Assembly (NCBI RefSeq): GCF_002846495.1
Contig: NZ_PJNE01000001.1
Location: 1,116,001 to 1,180,000 of the forward strand
Direction: 5' to 3'
Length of the DNA stretch: 64,000 nt
DNA from: Phycicoccus duodecadis
GTDB lineage: Bacteria > Actinomycetota > Actinomycetes > Actinomycetales > Dermatophilaceae
The notes under the pieces: model-generated
The model's input: only the letters and a program-made list of their open reading frames with translations
Database searches by the model: none
Told to the model about the DNA's origin: nothing
In this document: positions 47,428-58,776 of the stretch, in pieces
How positions within the stretch are numbered: the first letter of the stretch is position 1
How the letters are laid out: each line of letters opens with the position of its first letter
Position numbers and translations under genes: made by a program

Positions 47428-48740
47428 CAGCGGAGGAACCCTTCGTAGTGGCGCTGCTGCAGCTGGGCTTCGATCTGCTTGACCGTCTCCAGGCCGACAC
47501 CCACGATGATGAGGATCGAGGTGCCGCCGAAGGGGAAGTTCTGGTTCGCGTTCACCAGGACCAGCGCGATGAGCGGGAGGAGCGAGATCAGCGCGAGGTA
47601 GATCGCGCCCGGCACGGTGATCCGGGTGAGGACGTAGTTGAGGTACTCGGCCGTGGGTCGCCCGGCCCGGATACCCGGGATGAAGCCGCCGTACTTCTTC
47701 ATGTTGTCGGCGACCTCGGTCGGGTTGAACGTGATCGACACGTAGAAGAACGTGAAGAACAGGATCAGGCCCGTGTAGAGGGCCATGTAGTACGGGTGGT
47801 CGCCACGCACCAGGTGCGCCTGGATCCAGTCGACCCAGCCCGGGTTGACCCCGTTGGGGCCCTGGTTGAACTGCGCGACCAACGTCGGCAGGGTCAGCAG
47901 CGAGCTCGCGAAGATGACCGGGATGACACCGGCCATGTTGACCTTGAGCGGGATGTAGGTGGACGTTCCGCCGTAGACCCGGCGCCCGACCATCCGCTTG
48001 GCGTACTGCACCGGGATGCGGCGCTGGCTCTGCTCGACGAAGACGACCAGGGCGATGACCACGAAGCCGAGGGCGATGACGCCGAGAAAGACGCCCACGC
48101 CGGAGCGCTGCTGGATGCCCCAGAGCGAGGCCGGGAACTGCGCGGCGATCGACGTGAAGATCAGCAGGGACATGCCGTTGCCGACCCCCTTGTCGGTGAC
48201 GAGCTCGCCGAGCCACATGACCATGCCGGTACCGGCGGTCATCGTCAGGACCATGATCAGGATGGTCACGATCGACCGGTCCGCGAGGATGTTGGTGCAG
48301 GCCGGGTTGTTGAACAACGTCGCCGGGTTCTGGGCGAAGGTGATCAGGGTCGAGCTCTGCAGGATCGCGAGGCCGATGGTGAGGTAGCGCGTGTACTGCG
48401 TCATCTTCGTCTGGCCCGCCTGGCCCTCCTTCTTGAGGGCCTCGAACCGCGGGATCACCACGGTGAGCAGCTGGACGATGATGCTGGCCGTGATGTACGG
48501 CATGATCCCCAGCGCGAAGATCGACAGCTGGAGGAGCGCGCCGCCGCTGAAGAGGTTGATCAGCCCCAGCAGCTGGTTGCTGCTGTCGGCCCCCGCGATG
48601 CACTTCTGCACCAGCGTGTAGCTGACGCCGGGCACTGGGACGTGCGAGCCGAGCCGGAAGATCACGATGATGGCCAGCGTGAACAGCAGCTTCCTGCGCA
48701 GGTCGGGCGTCTTGAACGCGCGGCCGAATGCGGTCAGCAC
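47427..48740 (-). CDS. secY: Preprotein translocase subunit SecY
   Basis: 437 residues with ten predicted membrane helices; plug region follows helix 1 and conserved segments [20 protein letters not shown] and [16 protein letters not shown] are seen. It forms the protein-conducting channel with SecE and SecG. It starts after a hairpin and a separate leader, so it may have its own promoter. Confidence 0.98.
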   Translation of the reverse strand: MLTAFGRAFKTPDLRRKLLFTLAIIVIFRLGSHVPVPGVSYTLVQKCIAGADSSNQLLGLINLFSGGALLQLSIFALGIMPYITASIIVQLLTVVIPRFEALKKEGQAGQTKMTQYTRYLTIGLAILQSSTLITFAQNPATLFNNPACTNILADRSIVTILIMVLTMTAGTGMVMWLGELVTDKGVGNGMSLLIFTSIAAQFPASLWGIQQRSGVGVFLGVIALGFVVIALVVFVEQSQRRIPVQYAKRMVGRRVYGGTSTYIPLKVNMAGVIPVIFASSLLTLPTLVAQFNQGPNGVNPGWVDWIQAHLVRGDHPYYMALYTGLILFFTFFYVSITFNPTEVADNMKKYGGFIPGIRAGRPTAEYLNYVLTRITVPGAIYLALISLLPLIALVLVNANQNFPFGGTSILIIVGVGLETVKQIEAQLQQRHYEGFLR

Positions 48741-48794
48741 AGGGTCCTCCAGAAGTGCGGTCCGGGTAGGCCCGCGTCGTCAACGATCCGTCAC

Positions 48795-48800
48795 AACATA
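48795..48800 (-). promoter_or_regulatory. Candidate -10 element for secY
   Basis: TATGTT on the minus strand in the 106-bp gap between the hairpin at 48847-48889 and secY. No good -35 is visible, so support is weak. Confidence 0.25.
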
Positions 48801-48846
48801 CCTGCCGGTTCGGGGGTCCCAGGTACCGGCGGCGGGTCCGACGCGG

Positions 48847-48889
48847 CGCAGGGCCGGCCCGGAGGGACTCCTCCGGGGCCGGCCCTGCG
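48847..48889 (-). terminator. Terminator hairpin after rplO
   Basis: A 14-bp perfect outer stem (48847-48860 with 48876-48889), extended by a 5-bp inner stem (48861-48865 with 48870-48874) around one bulged G. It begins 22 bp after the rplO stop and separates the spc operon from secY. No U-tract. Confidence 0.68.
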
Positions 48890-48911
48890 TCACGCGGTCA
48901 TGGGGTGGGCG

Positions 48912-49397
48912 TCAGGCGGTGGTCGCCGAGCCGCCCGCCGCCTCGATCTTCTCCTTGGCGCTGGCCGAGAACGCGTGCGCGGTCACGGCCACCTTGACGC
49001 TGATGTCGCCGGTGCCGAGCACCTTGACGGGGAACCCGTCACGGACGGCGCCCTTGGCGACGAGGTCCTCGACGGAGACGTCGCCGCCGTCGGGGTAGAG
49101 CGCCGAGAGGCGGTCGAGGTTCACGACCTGGTACTCGGTGCGGAACGGGTTCTTGAACCCGCGCAGCTTCGGGAAGCGCATGTGCAGCGGCGTGGTACCA
49201 CCCTGGAAGCCCGCAGGCACCTGGTAGCGCGCCTTGGTGCCCTTGGTACCGCGACCGGCGGTCTTGCCCCGCTTGCCACCCTCACCGCGACCGACGCGGA
49301 TCTTGGCGGACTTGGCACCCGGCGCCGGGCGCAGGTGGTGCACCTTCAGCGCGGACGCCTCGCGGCCCGCGGCCTTCGTGGCCTTGGTGTCGGCCAT
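48912..49397 (-). CDS. rplO: 50S ribosomal protein L15
   Basis: 161 residues from ATG 49397. The basic glycine-rich start ([21 protein letters not shown]), [18 protein letters not shown] and the C-terminal globular part are present. Last gene of the spc operon before a hairpin. Confidence 0.97.
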   Translation of the reverse strand: MADTKATKAAGREASALKVHHLRPAPGAKSAKIRVGRGEGGKRGKTAGRGTKGTKARYQVPAGFQGGTTPLHMRFPKLRGFKNPFRTEYQVVNLDRLSALYPDGGDVSVEDLVAKGAVRDGFPVKVLGTGDISVKVAVTAHAFSASAKEKIEAAGGSATTA

Positions 49398-49399
49398 GA

Positions 49400-49582
49400 T
49401 CACTCCACCTCCTCGACGGCCACGAGGTGCGTGACCGTGTTGACCATCCCGCGGATCTCGGGACGGTCCTCCTTGACGACGACGTCGCCGATGCGCTTCA
49501 GACCCAGGGACCGCAGGGTGTCGCGCTGGTTCTGCTTGCCCCCGATACCCGAACGGGTCTGGGTGACCTTCAGACGGCTCAT
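49400..49582 (-). CDS. rpmD: 50S ribosomal protein L30
   Basis: 60 residues ([40 protein letters not shown]). Its ATG overlaps the end of rpsE and its stop lies 2 bp before rplO, so translation is coupled on both sides. Confidence 0.97.
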   Translation of the reverse strand: MSRLKVTQTRSGIGGKQNQRDTLRSLGLKRIGDVVVKEDRPEIRGMVNTVTHLVAVEEVE

Positions 49583-50232
49583 CATGCACCCGCCTTGGCC
49601 TCGGCCAGGCCGGCGGCCTGGGCACGCAGCATCGCCGCAGGGGCGACGCGGTCGACGGGCAGGCCACGACGGGCCGCGACCGCCTCGGGGCGCTCGAGGC
49701 CCTTGAGGGCCGCGACGACCGCGTGGACGATGTTGATCGCGTTGTCCGAGCCGAGGCTCTTGGACAGCACGTCGTGGATGCCGGCGCACTCGAGCACCGC
49801 GCGCACCGGGCCACCGGCGATGACACCGGTACCGGGGCTGGCGGGGCGGAGCATGACGACGCCGGCGGCGGCCTCACCCTGGACCGGGTGGGGGATGGTG
49901 CCCTGGATGCGCGGGACGCGGAAGAAGTTCTTCTTCGCCTCCTCGACACCCTTGGCGATCGCCGCGGGCACCTCCTTGGCCTTGCCGTAGCCGACACCGA
50001 CGGTGCCGTCGCCGTCACCGACGACGACGAGCGCGGTGAAGCTGAACCGGCGCCCACCCTTGACGACCTTCGCCACACGGTTGATCGTGACGACGCGCTC
50101 CAGGTACTGGCTCTTCTCGGCCTCGCGGGAGTCGCGGCCTCCGCGGCCGCCGTCACGACCGCCGCGGCGGTCGCCACGCTCGGCGGTGCCGCCGGTGGCC
50201 GGCCCGGTGCCTCGACGCTGGGGTCCTGGCAT
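49582..50232 (-). CDS. rpsE: 30S ribosomal protein S5
   Basis: 216 residues from ATG 50232. The first ~40 residues are an Arg/Gly-rich extension usual in actinobacteria. The core has [42 protein letters not shown] and [18 protein letters not shown]. It takes part in decoding fidelity. Confidence 0.97.
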   Translation of the reverse strand: MPGPQRRGTGPATGGTAERGDRRGGRDGGRGGRDSREAEKSQYLERVVTINRVAKVVKGGRRFSFTALVVVGDGDGTVGVGYGKAKEVPAAIAKGVEEAKKNFFRVPRIQGTIPHPVQGEAAAGVVMLRPASPGTGVIAGGPVRAVLECAGIHDVLSKSLGSDNAINIVHAVVAALKGLERPEAVAARRGLPVDRVAPAAMLRAQAAGLAEAKAGA

Positions 50233-50278
50233 CAGATGTTCCTCTTCTCGACGTTCGTGGTGGTACGGGCGGGGTGGC

Positions 50279-50653
50279 TCACAGCGACAGTCCGCCTTCC
50301 CGTGCACCGTCCGCGATCGCGGCGACGCGACCGTGGTACTTGTTGCCGCCGCGGTCGAACACGACCGCCTCGACACCGGCGGCCTTGGCGCGCTCGGCCA
50401 CGAGCTCGCCGACCTTCTTGGCCTTCTCGCGCTTGTCACCCTCGAGGGTGCGCACGTCGGCCTCCATGGTCGACGCCGACGCGAGGGTACGGCTGGTGGT
50501 GTCGTCGACGACCTGGACGAAGACGTGGCGCGAGCTGCGCGAGACGACCAGGCGCGGACGACCCGCGGTACCGGTGACGACCTTGCGGACGCGGAAGTGG
50601 CGGCGGCCGCGCGCGGCGACCTTGCCCTTGGCGCGCTTGACGATCATGGCCAT
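50279..50653 (-). CDS. rplR: 50S ribosomal protein L18
   Basis: 124 residues; ATG 50653 or 50647 (two codons later) could start it. [21 protein letters not shown] and [27 protein letters not shown] match. It binds 5S rRNA. Confidence 0.97.
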   Translation of the reverse strand: MAMIVKRAKGKVAARGRRHFRVRKVVTGTAGRPRLVVSRSSRHVFVQVVDDTTSRTLASASTMEADVRTLEGDKREKAKKVGELVAERAKAAGVEAVVFDRGGNKYHGRVAAIADGAREGGLSL

Positions 50654-50656
50654 GGC

Positions 50657-51193
50657 TTACTTACCAGCCTTTCCGACCTTGCGGCGGATCTGCTCGCCCG
50701 CGTAGCGGACACCCTTGCCCTTGTACGGGTCGGGCTTGCGGAGCTTGCGGATGTTCGCGGCGACCTCGCCGACGAGCTGCTTGTCGATGCCCTGGACCGA
50801 GAACCGGGTCTGGTTCTCGACCGCGAAGGTGATCCCGGCCGGCGGCTCGACGGTGATCGAGTGCGAGTACCCGAGAGCGAACTCGAGGTTGGAGCCCTTG
50901 GCGAGCACGCGGTAACCGGTGCCGTGGATCTCGAGCTTCTTCTCGTAGCCGTCGGTGACACCGAGGACCATGTTGTTGATGAGCGAGCGGGTCAGGCCGT
51001 GCAGCGAGCGCGCGGTGCGCTCGTCGTTGGGGCGCTTGACCTCGAGCGTGCCGTCGTTCTGCTCGACGGTGATCGGCTCGGCCACGGTGTGGCTGAGCTC
51101 GCCCTTGGGGCCCTTGACGGTGACGGTCTGACCGTTGACGGTCACGTCGACACCGGAGGGCACGGAGACGGGGAGACGTCCGATTCGCGACAT
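50657..51193 (-). CDS. rplF: 50S ribosomal protein L6
   Basis: 178 residues. [20 protein letters not shown] at the start and the C-terminal motif [22 protein letters not shown] in two blocks are diagnostic. It lies near the factor-binding site of the ribosome. Only a few bases separate it from rplR. Confidence 0.98.
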   Translation of the reverse strand: MSRIGRLPVSVPSGVDVTVNGQTVTVKGPKGELSHTVAEPITVEQNDGTLEVKRPNDERTARSLHGLTRSLINNMVLGVTDGYEKKLEIHGTGYRVLAKGSNLEFALGYSHSITVEPPAGITFAVENQTRFSVQGIDKQLVGEVAANIRKLRKPDPYKGKGVRYAGEQIRRKVGKAGK

Positions 51194-51205
51194 GTCTGCT
51201 ACCCC

Positions 51206-51604
51206 TTACCAGACGTAGGCGAGGACTTCCCCACCCACACCCTTGTTGGCGGCCTGACGGTCGGTCAGCAGGCCGGAGGACGTCGAGATGATCGCGACAC
51301 CGAGGCCACCGAGAACCTTGGGCAGGTTGGTGGACTTGGCGTAGACGCGCAGGCCGGGCTTGCTCACGCGGCGCAGGCCGGCGATGGAGCGCTCACGGTT
51401 CGGGCCGTACTTCAGCTGGACGGTCAGGGTCTTGCCGACCTCTGCGTCCTCCACGGTCCAACCCGCGATGTAACCCTCGGCCTCGAGGATCTCCGCGATG
51501 TGGCTCTTGAGCTTCGAGAACGGCATGGAGACATCGTCCTTGTGCGCCGAGTTGGCGTTCCGGACGCGGGTCAACATGTCCGCGATCGGGTCTGTCATGG
51601 TCAT
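51206..51604 (-). CDS. rpsH: 30S ribosomal protein S8
   Basis: 132 residues; ATG 51604 ([10 protein letters not shown]) or the second ATG two codons later. [19 protein letters not shown] and the C-terminal [20 protein letters not shown] are conserved. It binds 16S helix 21 and in other bacteria represses the spc operon. Confidence 0.97.
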   Translation of the reverse strand: MTMTDPIADMLTRVRNANSAHKDDVSMPFSKLKSHIAEILEAEGYIAGWTVEDAEVGKTLTVQLKYGPNRERSIAGLRRVSKPGLRVYAKSTNLPKVLGGLGVAIISTSSGLLTDRQAANKGVGGEVLAYVW

Positions 51605-51717
51605 TGGGCTTCTCCGCCCTCTCTCACCGCGGTTTCCTCCGGGGGTGATGCTCCCGGCGGACCTGCGCTGTAGATGGTCTTGTGGTCAGGGTGCCGCGGA
51701 TGCGGCGGGGGGACTGC

Positions 51718-51903
51718 TTACCAGCTGGACTTGGTGACACCGGGCAGCTCGCCCGCGTGGGCCATCTCCCGGAGGCAGATCCGGCAGAGGCCGAACTTGC
51801 GGTAGACCGAGTGCGGACGGCCGCAGCGCTGGCAGCGGGTGTAGCCGCGGACAGCGAACTTCGGCTTCTTGTTCGCCTTGTTGACGAGGGCGGTCTTGGC
51901 CAT
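51718..51903 (-). CDS. rpsN: 30S ribosomal protein S14, zinc type
   Basis: 61 residues with two CxxC pairs (RCQRCGRPH and LCRICLRE) that bind zinc. This is the short type Z form. Actinobacteria often hold a second zinc-free copy elsewhere for zinc starvation; none is in this window. Confidence 0.97.
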   Translation of the reverse strand: MAKTALVNKANKKPKFAVRGYTRCQRCGRPHSVYRKFGLCRICLREMAHAGELPGVTKSSW

Positions 51904-51906
51904 GGC

Positions 51907-52467
51907 TCAGTTCTCCTTGAACGGGAAGCCGAGCGCCTTGAGCAGCGCGCGCCCCTCGTCGTTGTTCGTCGCGGTCGTGACGACCGTGATGTCCATGCCG
52001 CGGACCCGGTCGATCTTGTCCTGGTCGATCTCGTGGAACATCGACTGCTCGGTCAGACCGAAGGTGTAGTTCCCGTTGCCGTCGAACTGCCGCGGCGAGA
52101 GGCCGCGGAAGTCACGGATTCGCGGGAGGGCGACCGTCACGAGACGGTCGAGGAACTCCCACATCCGGTCGCCGCGCAGCGTCGTGTGCGCACCGATGGG
52201 CATGCCCTCGCGGAGCTTGAACTGGGCGATGGACTTGCGCGCCTTGGTGACCACCGGCTTCTGGCCGGTGATCGCGGTGAGGTCGCGGACGGCGCCGTCG
52301 ATCAGCTTGCTGTCCTTGGCGGCGTCACCCACACCCATGTTGACGACGACCTTGACGACACCGGGGATCTGCATGACGTTCGCGTAGCCGAACTGGTCCT
52401 GCAGGGCGCCCTTGATCTCGTCCTGGTAGCGCGACTTCAGCCGCGGCGTGGTTGCAGTGTCAGCCAT
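51907..52467 (-). CDS. rplE: 50S ribosomal protein L5
   Basis: 186 residues from ATG 52467. [38 protein letters not shown] and [20 protein letters not shown] are family blocks. It binds 5S rRNA. It lies 3 bp before rpsN. Confidence 0.98.
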   Translation of the reverse strand: MADTATTPRLKSRYQDEIKGALQDQFGYANVMQIPGVVKVVVNMGVGDAAKDSKLIDGAVRDLTAITGQKPVVTKARKSIAQFKLREGMPIGAHTTLRGDRMWEFLDRLVTVALPRIRDFRGLSPRQFDGNGNYTFGLTEQSMFHEIDQDKIDRVRGMDITVVTTATNNDEGRALLKALGFPFKEN

Positions 52468-52472
52468 CTCTC

Positions 52473-52817
52473 TCACAGGTCCTTGCCCGAGCGCGCGCCG
52501 ACGCGGATGCGGGTCGCCTTCTGGCGCCCGTCCCGCTCGACGGTCTCGACGCGGGTCTTGATCCGGGTGGGCTTCTTGTCGGAGGGGTCGACGATCGCGA
52601 CGTTGCTCACGTGGATCGGGGACTCCTGGACGACGAGACCACCGGTGCGGCTGCCGCGGCCCGACTCGCCGGCCTTGGTGTGCCGCGTGACGCGGTTGAC
52701 GCCCTCGACGGTGACGCGCTGGGTCTCACGGTTGACCGCGATGACCTTGCCCGTGCTGCCCTTGTCCTTGCCGGCGAGCACCTGCACGGTGTCGCCCTTC
52801 TTGATCTTGTTCGCCAT
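52473..52817 (-). CDS. rplX: 50S ribosomal protein L24
   Basis: 114 residues with an N-terminal KOW motif ([20 protein letters not shown]) and [12 protein letters not shown]. One of the two assembly-initiating large-subunit proteins. It sits between rplN and rplE. Confidence 0.97.
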   Translation of the reverse strand: MANKIKKGDTVQVLAGKDKGSTGKVIAVNRETQRVTVEGVNRVTRHTKAGESGRGSRTGGLVVQESPIHVSNVAIVDPSDKKPTRIKTRVETVERDGRQKATRIRVGARSGKDL

Positions 52818-52820
52818 GGC

Positions 52821-53189
52821 TCAGAGCACCTCCGGGGCAAGGCTGATGATCTTCATGAAGCGCTTCTCGCGCAGCTCGCGGCCCACCGGGCCGAAGATGC
52901 GCGTTCCACGCGGGTCGCCGTCGGCGCGGAGGATGACGGCGGCGTTCTCGTCGAACTTGATGTAGGAACCGTCGGCGCGACGGCGCTCCTTCTTGGTCCG
53001 GACGATGACGGCCTTGACGACGTCACCCTTCTTGACGTTGCCACCGGGGATCGCGTCCTTGACGGTGGCGACGATGGTGTCGCCGATCCCGGCGTACCGG
53101 CGGCCGGAGCCACCGAGCACACGGATGCAGAGGATCTCCTTCGCACCGGTGTTGTCGGCGACTCGAAGTCGCGACTCCTGCTGGATCAC
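52821..53189 (-). CDS. rplN: 50S ribosomal protein L14
   Basis: 122 residues, exact family length: [60 protein letters not shown]. It forms an intersubunit bridge. A 65-bp gap separates it from rpsQ, a likely start of the spc transcript. Confidence 0.98.
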   Translation of the reverse strand: MIQQESRLRVADNTGAKEILCIRVLGGSGRRYAGIGDTIVATVKDAIPGGNVKKGDVVKAVIVRTKKERRRADGSYIKFDENAAVILRADGDPRGTRIFGPVGRELREKRFMKIISLAPEVL

Positions 53190-53254
53190 TGTTATCTCCT
53201 AGATGTCGTGCTGGTTCTCCACGCGCAGGCGTGGAGCCTGGCCGAACGTCGGGC

Positions 53255-53545
53255 TTACTTGGCCTTCTCGAGGATCTCGACGACGCGCCAGCGCTTCGTC
53301 GCGGACAGCGGCCGGGTCTCCATGATGAGGACGCGGTCGCCGACACCGGCGGCGTTGCCCTCGTCGTGGGCCTTGACCTTGCTCGAGCGGCGGATGACCT
53401 TGCCGTAGAGCGCGTGCTTGACGCGGTCCTCGACCTCGACCACGACGGTCTTGTCCATCTTGTCGCTGACCACGTAGCCCTGGCGGGTCTTGCGGTCCTG
53501 GCGGTCGATCGTGGTGGTCACGGTCTCGTCCTTCTTCTCACTCAC
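53255..53545 (-). CDS. rpsQ: 30S ribosomal protein S17
   Basis: 96 residues from GTG 53545, which overlaps the rpmC stop as [24 protein letters not shown] and [15 protein letters not shown] match the OB-fold primary rRNA binder. Confidence 0.97.
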   Translation of the reverse strand: MSEKKDETVTTTIDRQDRKTRQGYVVSDKMDKTVVVEVEDRVKHALYGKVIRRSSKVKAHDEGNAAGVGDRVLIMETRPLSATKRWRVVEILEKAK

Positions 53546-53778
53546 TTGGCCGCACCCTTCACGCCGATGCCGAGCTCGCGCTCGCGCATCTCGGTGTAGA
53601 TGCGGGCGATGTCCTTGCGGACGGCACGCAGCCGGCCGTGGCTGTCCAGCTGGCCGGTGGCCGACTGGAAACGGAGGTTGAACAGCTCCTCCTTGGCCTT
53701 GCGCAGCTCGTCGACCAGACGGTCGTCCTCGAAACCGCGCAGCTCCGTGGGGGTCAGGTCCTGGGAACCGACTGCCAT
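53542..53778 (-). CDS. rpmC: 50S ribosomal protein L29
   Basis: 78 residues, helical: [54 protein letters not shown]. It borders the peptide exit. Its start overlaps the rplP stop and its stop overlaps rpsQ. Confidence 0.97.
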   Translation of the reverse strand: MAVGSQDLTPTELRGFEDDRLVDELRKAKEELFNLRFQSATGQLDSHGRLRAVRKDIARIYTEMRERELGIGVKGAAK

Positions 53779-54197
53779 CAGAAGTCACCACCCTCACGCC
53801 GGACGAAGCGGCACTTCATCGGCAGCTTGTGCATCGCGAGACGCAGGGCCTCGCGTGCGACGTCCTCCGGGACACCGGAGAGCTCGAACATGACACGACC
53901 CGGCTTGACGTTGGCGATCCACCACTCCGGCGAACCCTTACCGGAACCCATGCGGGTCTCGGCGGGCTTCTTGGTGAGGGGACGGTCCGGGTAGATGTTG
54001 ATCCAGACCTTTCCGCCACGCTTGATGTAGCGGGTCATCGCGATACGCGCGGACTCGATCTGACGGTTGGTGACGTAGGCGGGCTCGAGAGCCTGGATGC
54101 CGTAGTCACCGAACGCGATGGTCGTACCGCCCTTGGCCATACCCGAGCGACCCGGGTGGTGCTGCTTGCGGTGCTTGACTCGACGGGGAATCAACAT
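53778..54197 (-). CDS. rplP: 50S ribosomal protein L16
   Basis: 139 residues: [59 protein letters not shown]. It helps place A-site tRNA and is needed for late 50S assembly. Confidence 0.98.
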   Translation of the reverse strand: MLIPRRVKHRKQHHPGRSGMAKGGTTIAFGDYGIQALEPAYVTNRQIESARIAMTRYIKRGGKVWINIYPDRPLTKKPAETRMGSGKGSPEWWIANVKPGRVMFELSGVPEDVAREALRLAMHKLPMKCRFVRREGGDF

Positions 54198-54199
54198 GG

Positions 54200-54997
54200 T
54201 CAGGACTCCTCGGTGCTCGCGGCCGGAGCCTGCTCGGCCGGGGCCTGCGCGCTGGCAGGGGCCTCGGTGCGGCGGGCACGGGCGGGACGGTCGGCGCCGT
54301 CACGACGGGGGCCACGACCCTGGCGCGGAGCGGTGGCCTGCTGGGCCGCGAGCTCGCGAGCGGTCATGTCGCCCTTGTAGATCCAGACCTTGACGCCGAT
54401 GCGGCCGAAGGTCGTCTTGGCCTCGTACAGGCCGTAGTCGATCTGCGCCCGCAGGGTGTGCAGCGGCACGCGCCCTTCGCGGTAGAACTCGGTGCGGCTC
54501 ATCTCCGCGCCGCCGAGGCGACCGGAGACCTGCACGCGGATGCCCTTGGCGCCGGCACGGGTGGCCGACTGCATCCCCTTGCGCATGGCGCGACGGAACG
54601 AGACACGGGCCGAGAGCTGCTCGGCGATGCCCTGCGCGACGAGCTGGGCCTCGACCTCGGGGTTCTTGACCTCGAGGATGTTGAGCTGGACCTGCTTGCC
54701 GGTGAGCTTCTCGAGCTCGCCGCGGATGCGGTCGGCCTCGGCGCCGCGGCGACCGATGACGATGCCCGGACGCGCGGTGTGGATGTCGACGCGGACCCGG
54801 TCACGGGTGCGCTCGATGTCGACGCGGGCGATGCCGGCGCGGTCCATGCCCGTGGACATGAGCTTGCGGATCGCCACGTCCTCCTTGACGTAGTCGCGGT
54901 AGCGCTGACCCTCCTTGGTGGAGTCGGCGAACCAGCGGCTCTTGTGCTCCGTGGTGATCCCGAGACGGAAGCCGTGCGGGTTGACCTTCTGGCCCAT
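54200..54997 (-). CDS. rpsC: 30S ribosomal protein S3
   Basis: 265 residues. [20 protein letters not shown], a KH domain ([20 protein letters not shown]) and a C-terminal domain ending [17 protein letters not shown]. The last ~40 residues are an Ala/Pro/Arg-rich tail common in actinobacteria. It lines the mRNA entry. Confidence 0.98.
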   Translation of the reverse strand: MGQKVNPHGFRLGITTEHKSRWFADSTKEGQRYRDYVKEDVAIRKLMSTGMDRAGIARVDIERTRDRVRVDIHTARPGIVIGRRGAEADRIRGELEKLTGKQVQLNILEVKNPEVEAQLVAQGIAEQLSARVSFRRAMRKGMQSATRAGAKGIRVQVSGRLGGAEMSRTEFYREGRVPLHTLRAQIDYGLYEAKTTFGRIGVKVWIYKGDMTARELAAQQATAPRQGRGPRRDGADRPARARRTEAPASAQAPAEQAPAASTEES

Positions 54998-55395
54998 CAG
55001 CGAGTGCCTCCGTTCTTGGCCTTGGCGGGCTGGGGAGCGACGACCACCGTGATGTGGCTCGTGCGCTTGTTGATGCGGCTGGCGCGGCCCTGGGCCCGGG
55101 GGCGGAACCGCTTCATGGTGGCGCCCTCGTCGACGAAGGCCGCGGCGACGACGAGCTCGCGCTCGTCGAAGCGCTCGGCGGTCTTGTCGGCCTGGACGCG
55201 GGCGTTGGCGATCGCGGACTCGAGGACCTTCAGGACCGGCTCGCTCGCCGCCTGCGGCGCGAAGCGCAGCACCGAGATGGCCTCGGTGGCGTTCTTGCCG
55301 CGGATGAGGTCGACGACCCGGCGGGCCTTCATCGGGGTGACCCGCACGGACCGGGCGATGGCCCGGGCCTGCGAAGGGCTGTACTCGGTGGCCAT
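54997..55395 (-). CDS. rplV: 50S ribosomal protein L22
   Basis: 132 residues: [40 protein letters not shown] and the basic [20 protein letters not shown] loop that reaches into the exit tunnel. Start and stop overlap neighbours by one base. Confidence 0.98.
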   Translation of the reverse strand: MATEYSPSQARAIARSVRVTPMKARRVVDLIRGKNATEAISVLRFAPQAASEPVLKVLESAIANARVQADKTAERFDERELVVAAAFVDEGATMKRFRPRAQGRASRINKRTSHITVVVAPQPAKAKNGGTR

Positions 55396-55676
55396 CAGCG
55401 ACGACGCCCCTTCTTGTCGTCCTTCACGTGACCCTTGAAGGTCCGCGTCGGTGCGAACTCGCCGAGCTTGTGGCCGACCATCGCCTCGGTGACGAACACC
55501 GGGACGTGCTTGCGGCCGTCGTGGACGGCGAGGGTGTGGCCGAGCATGTCGGGCGCGATGACCGAACGGCGCGACCAGGTCTTGATGACGTTCTTGGTGC
55601 CCGCTTCGTTCTGGACATCCACCTTCTTCTGCAGGTGGTCGTCGATGAAGGGGCCCTTCTTCAGGCTACGAGGCAT
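55395..55676 (-). CDS. rpsS: 30S ribosomal protein S19
   Basis: 93 residues: [60 protein letters not shown]. Head protein near the A site. Confidence 0.98.
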   Translation of the reverse strand: MPRSLKKGPFIDDHLQKKVDVQNEAGTKNVIKTWSRRSVIAPDMLGHTLAVHDGRKHVPVFVTEAMVGHKLGEFAPTRTFKGHVKDDKKGRRR

Positions 55677-55688
55677 TCCAGGCTCCTA

Positions 55689-56525
55689 TCAGCGCTTCTT
55701 GCCAGTGCGGCGGCGGCGGACGATCATCTTGTCGCTGGGCTTGCCGGGGCGGCGGGTGCGGCCCTCGGGCTTGCCCCACGGCGACACGGGGTGACGACCA
55801 CCGGAGGTACGACCCTCACCACCACCGTGCGGGTGGTCGACCGGGTTCATGACGACACCGCGGACGGTCGGGCGCTTGCCCTTCCAGCGCATCCGGCCGG
55901 CCTTGCCCCAGTTGATGTTGGACTGCTCGGCGTTGCCGACCTCGCCGACGGTGGCGCGGCAGCGCGCGTCGACGTTGCGGATCTCACCGGACGGCATGCG
56001 CAGCTGCGCGTAGGGGCCGTCCTTGGCGACGAGCTGGACGCGCACCCCGGCGGACCGGGCGATCTTGGCGCCGCCACCGGGGCGGAGCTCGACCGCGTGC
56101 ACGACCGTACCCGTGGGGATGTGCCGCAGCGGGAGGCTGTTGCCGGGCTTGATGTCGGCACCGGGGCCGTTCTCGATGCGGGCACCCTGCTCCAGGCCGC
56201 GCGGCGCGAGGATGTAGCGCTTCTCGCCGTCGGCGTAGTGCAGGAGCGCGATGCGCGCCGTGCGGTTGGGGTCGTACTCGATGTGCGCGACGGTGGCGGG
56301 CACGCCGTCCTTGTCGTGACGACGGAAGTCGATCACGCGGTAGGCGCGCTTGTGGCCACCACCGATGTGGCGCGTGGTGATGCGGCCGTTGTTGTTACGA
56401 CCGCCGCTCTTGGTCAGCGGACGGACGAGGGACTTCTCGGGGGTGGAGCGGGTGACCTCGACGAAGTCGGCCACGCTCGACCCGCGACGCCCAGGCGTCG
56501 TCGGCTTGTACTTGCGGATACCCAT
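55689..56525 (-). CDS. rplB: 50S ribosomal protein L2
   Basis: 278 residues. The conserved peptidyl-transferase-proximal loop [20 protein letters not shown] includes the essential His. [20 protein letters not shown] begins the protein. Normal length. Confidence 0.98.
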   Translation of the reverse strand: MGIRKYKPTTPGRRGSSVADFVEVTRSTPEKSLVRPLTKSGGRNNNGRITTRHIGGGHKRAYRVIDFRRHDKDGVPATVAHIEYDPNRTARIALLHYADGEKRYILAPRGLEQGARIENGPGADIKPGNSLPLRHIPTGTVVHAVELRPGGGAKIARSAGVRVQLVAKDGPYAQLRMPSGEIRNVDARCRATVGEVGNAEQSNINWGKAGRMRWKGKRPTVRGVVMNPVDHPHGGGEGRTSGGRHPVSPWGKPEGRTRRPGKPSDKMIVRRRRTGKKR

Positions 56526-56547
56526 GTCTGTTCAGTCCTCAGCTTCC

Positions 56548-56847
56548 TCAGGCGCCGGCGCTGCCGAAGATGTCGATCGAGCCCTCGCGGAGGGTGACGA
56601 TCGCGCGCTTGGTGTCCTTGCGCTTGCCGATGCCGAACCGCGTGCGACGGGCCTTGCCCTTGCGGTTCATGGTGTGGACCGAGTCGACCTTGACGCCGAA
56701 GACCTGCTCGACGGCGATCTTGATCTCGGTCTTGTTCGAGCGCGGGTCGACGATGAAGGTGTACTTGCCCTCGTCCAGGAGCCCGTAGGACTTCTCGGAC
56801 ACGACCGGCGCGATCAGGATGTCGCGGGGGTTCTTGTCCTGGCTCAC
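56548..56847 (-). CDS. rplW: 50S ribosomal protein L23
   Basis: 99 residues from GTG 56847, overlapping the rplD stop as [24 protein letters not shown] and [20 protein letters not shown] are typical. It docks trigger factor and SRP at the tunnel exit. Confidence 0.97.
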   Translation of the reverse strand: MSQDKNPRDILIAPVVSEKSYGLLDEGKYTFIVDPRSNKTEIKIAVEQVFGVKVDSVHTMNRKGKARRTRFGIGKRKDTKRAIVTLREGSIDIFGSAGA

Positions 56848-57797
56848 TTCTCGTCCTCCGTGGTGGTGCCGGCCTTGGTGAAGCCGGCCTTCTCGGCAGC
56901 CTTGGCGGTCTTGAACCAGAACTCGGCGACCGTCTGCCCGTACCACTGGCCGTCGGGCTCGTGGTACTTGCCGGAGTCGGCGTTGCCCTTGACCGTGTAG
57001 CCCTCGGGGGCCGAGCCGTCCTCGAGGGGCGCGACCGCGCCCTTCGGCAGGTCGGGCCCGGCCTTCTCGGTCGCCGTGGTGGCGGCCTTGGGGGCCTTCT
57101 TTGCGGCGGCCTTCTCGGCCGGCTTCTCGGCCTCGGGGGCCGCGGCGGCCTCGGCCGCGCTGTCCTCGACGACGACCGGGGTCGACGCGACGACGGCGCC
57201 CTGTCGACCGGCGACGAAGGTGTCGTAGGCGGCCTTGGTGAAGACCACGTCGTCGGCGCACAGCACGTCGTAGGTGTTGAGCTGGTCGACGGCGAGGACG
57301 TGCACCTCGGCGAGGTTGCGGACCGACTTCATCGAGACGACGTCGGCGCGGTCGAGGACGACCAGCACGTTCGGGCGCTCGGTGAGACCGGCGAACAGGG
57401 TGCGCGCGTCCTTGGTCGAGGGGGCGTCGCCGGAGGCGATCGACTCGACGACGTGGATGCGGCCGTGGCGGGCCCGGTCGGAGAGGGCACCGCGCAGGGC
57501 GGCGGCCTTCATCTTCTTGGGGGTCCGCTGGGCGTAGTCACGCGGCTGCGGGCCGTGGACGGTGCCACCGCCGGCGAACTGCGGCGCGCGGGTCGAGCCC
57601 TGACGGGCGCGGCCGGTGCCCTTCTGCTTGTAGGGCTTGCGGCCACCGCCGCGGACCTCGCCGCGGGTCTTGGTGGCGTGCGTGCCCTGGCGGGCGGCCG
57701 CGAGCTGGGCCACGACGACCTGGTGGATCAGCGGGACGTTGGTCTGGACGTCGAAGATCTCCGAGGGGAGGTCGACGTCGAGGGTCTTGGTTGCCAT
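56844..57797 (-). CDS. rplD: 50S ribosomal protein L4 with C-terminal sunset-like domain
   Basis: 317 residues from ATG 57797; ordinary L4 is ~205-220. Core residues 1-210 include the tunnel loop [20 protein letters not shown] and [20 protein letters not shown]. Residues 212-248 are an Ala/Lys/Glu/Pro linker. Residues 250-310 repeat the L17 C-terminal domain ([34 protein letters not shown]). Codons in the shared part are largely identical too, with a 34-nt (56960-56993) and a 27-nt (56910-56936) exact match to rplQ. The linker would let the extra domain sit on the ribosome surface. Confidence 0.96.
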   Translation of the reverse strand: MATKTLDVDLPSEIFDVQTNVPLIHQVVVAQLAAARQGTHATKTRGEVRGGGRKPYKQKGTGRARQGSTRAPQFAGGGTVHGPQPRDYAQRTPKKMKAAALRGALSDRARHGRIHVVESIASGDAPSTKDARTLFAGLTERPNVLVVLDRADVVSMKSVRNLAEVHVLAVDQLNTYDVLCADDVVFTKAAYDTFVAGRQGAVVASTPVVVEDSAAEAAAAPEAEKPAEKAAAKKAPKAATTATEKAGPDLPKGAVAPLEDGSAPEGYTVKGNADSGKYHEPDGQWYGQTVAEFWFKTAKAAEKAGFTKAGTTTEDEK

Positions 57798-57802
57798 GTG
57801 GG

Positions 57803-58459
57803 TCAGGCCCCCTTCGCGGCCGAGCGCACGAGGACGACCGCGCCACGGGGGCCGGGGACGGCACCCTTGACGAGCAGCAGGCCCTTGTCGGCGTCCACGG
57901 CGTGGATCGTGAGGTTCTGGGTGGTGTGGCGCACGCCGCCCATGCGGCCGGCCATGCGCATCCCCTTGAAGACGCGGCCCGGGGTGGCGCAGCCACCGAT
58001 CGAGCCCGGCTTGCGGTGGTTCTTGTGCGAGCCGTGCGAGGAGCTGACGCCGTGGAAGCCGTGACGCTTCATGACACCGGCGAAGCCCTTGCCCTTGGTC
58101 GTCGCGGAGACGTCGACCGGCTGGCCCGGCTCGAAGGTGTCGGCCCCCAGCTCCTGGCCGAGCGAGTACTCGCCCGCGTCGGCCGTGCGGATCTCGATGA
58201 GGAAGCGGCGCGGGGTCACGCCGGCCTTCTCGAAGTGGCCGGCCATCGGCTTGTTGACCTTGCGCGGGTCGATGGCGCCGAAGCCGAGCTGGACCGCGGC
58301 GTAGCCGTCGGTGCCGGCGGCGCGGACCTGGGTCACGACGTTCGGGCCGGCCTGGATCACGGTGACGGGCACGAGTCGGTTGTTCTCGTCCCACACCTGG
58401 GTCATGCCGAGCTTGGTACCCAGCAGACCCTTCTGGGTCTTCGTGGCAGTGGTGGTCAT
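57803..58459 (-). CDS. rplC: 50S ribosomal protein L3
   Basis: 218 residues: [60 protein letters not shown]. It has a long loop near the peptidyl transferase centre. Second gene of the S10 operon. Confidence 0.98.
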   Translation of the reverse strand: MTTTATKTQKGLLGTKLGMTQVWDENNRLVPVTVIQAGPNVVTQVRAAGTDGYAAVQLGFGAIDPRKVNKPMAGHFEKAGVTPRRFLIEIRTADAGEYSLGQELGADTFEPGQPVDVSATTKGKGFAGVMKRHGFHGVSSSHGSHKNHRKPGSIGGCATPGRVFKGMRMAGRMGGVRHTTQNLTIHAVDADKGLLLVKGAVPGPRGAVVLVRSAAKGA

Positions 58460-58467
58460 CGCGAGCC

Positions 58468-58776
58468 TCAGAGCTTGATCTCGATGTTGACGTCAGCCGG
58501 GAGGTCGAGACGCATCAGCGAGTCGACGGCCTTGGGCGTCGGGTCGATGATGTCGATGAGGCGCTTGTGCGTGCGCATCTCGAAGTGCTCGCGGCTGTCC
58601 TTGTACTTGTGGGGCGACCGGATGACGCAGAACACGTTCTTCTCCGTCGGCAGCGGCACGGGGCCGACCACGGTCGCACCCGCGCGGGTCACGGTGTCGA
58701 CGATCTTGCGCGCCGAGCTGTCGATGACCTCGTGGTCATACGACTTCAACCGGATGCGGATCTTCTGTCCCGCCAT
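58468..58776 (-). CDS. rpsJ: 30S ribosomal protein S10
   Basis: 102 residues from ATG 58776: [55 protein letters not shown]. First gene of the S10 operon; in other bacteria it also binds NusB in antitermination. Confidence 0.98.
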   Translation of the reverse strand: MAGQKIRIRLKSYDHEVIDSSARKIVDTVTRAGATVVGPVPLPTEKNVFCVIRSPHKYKDSREHFEMRTHKRLIDIIDPTPKAVDSLMRLDLPADVNIEIKL

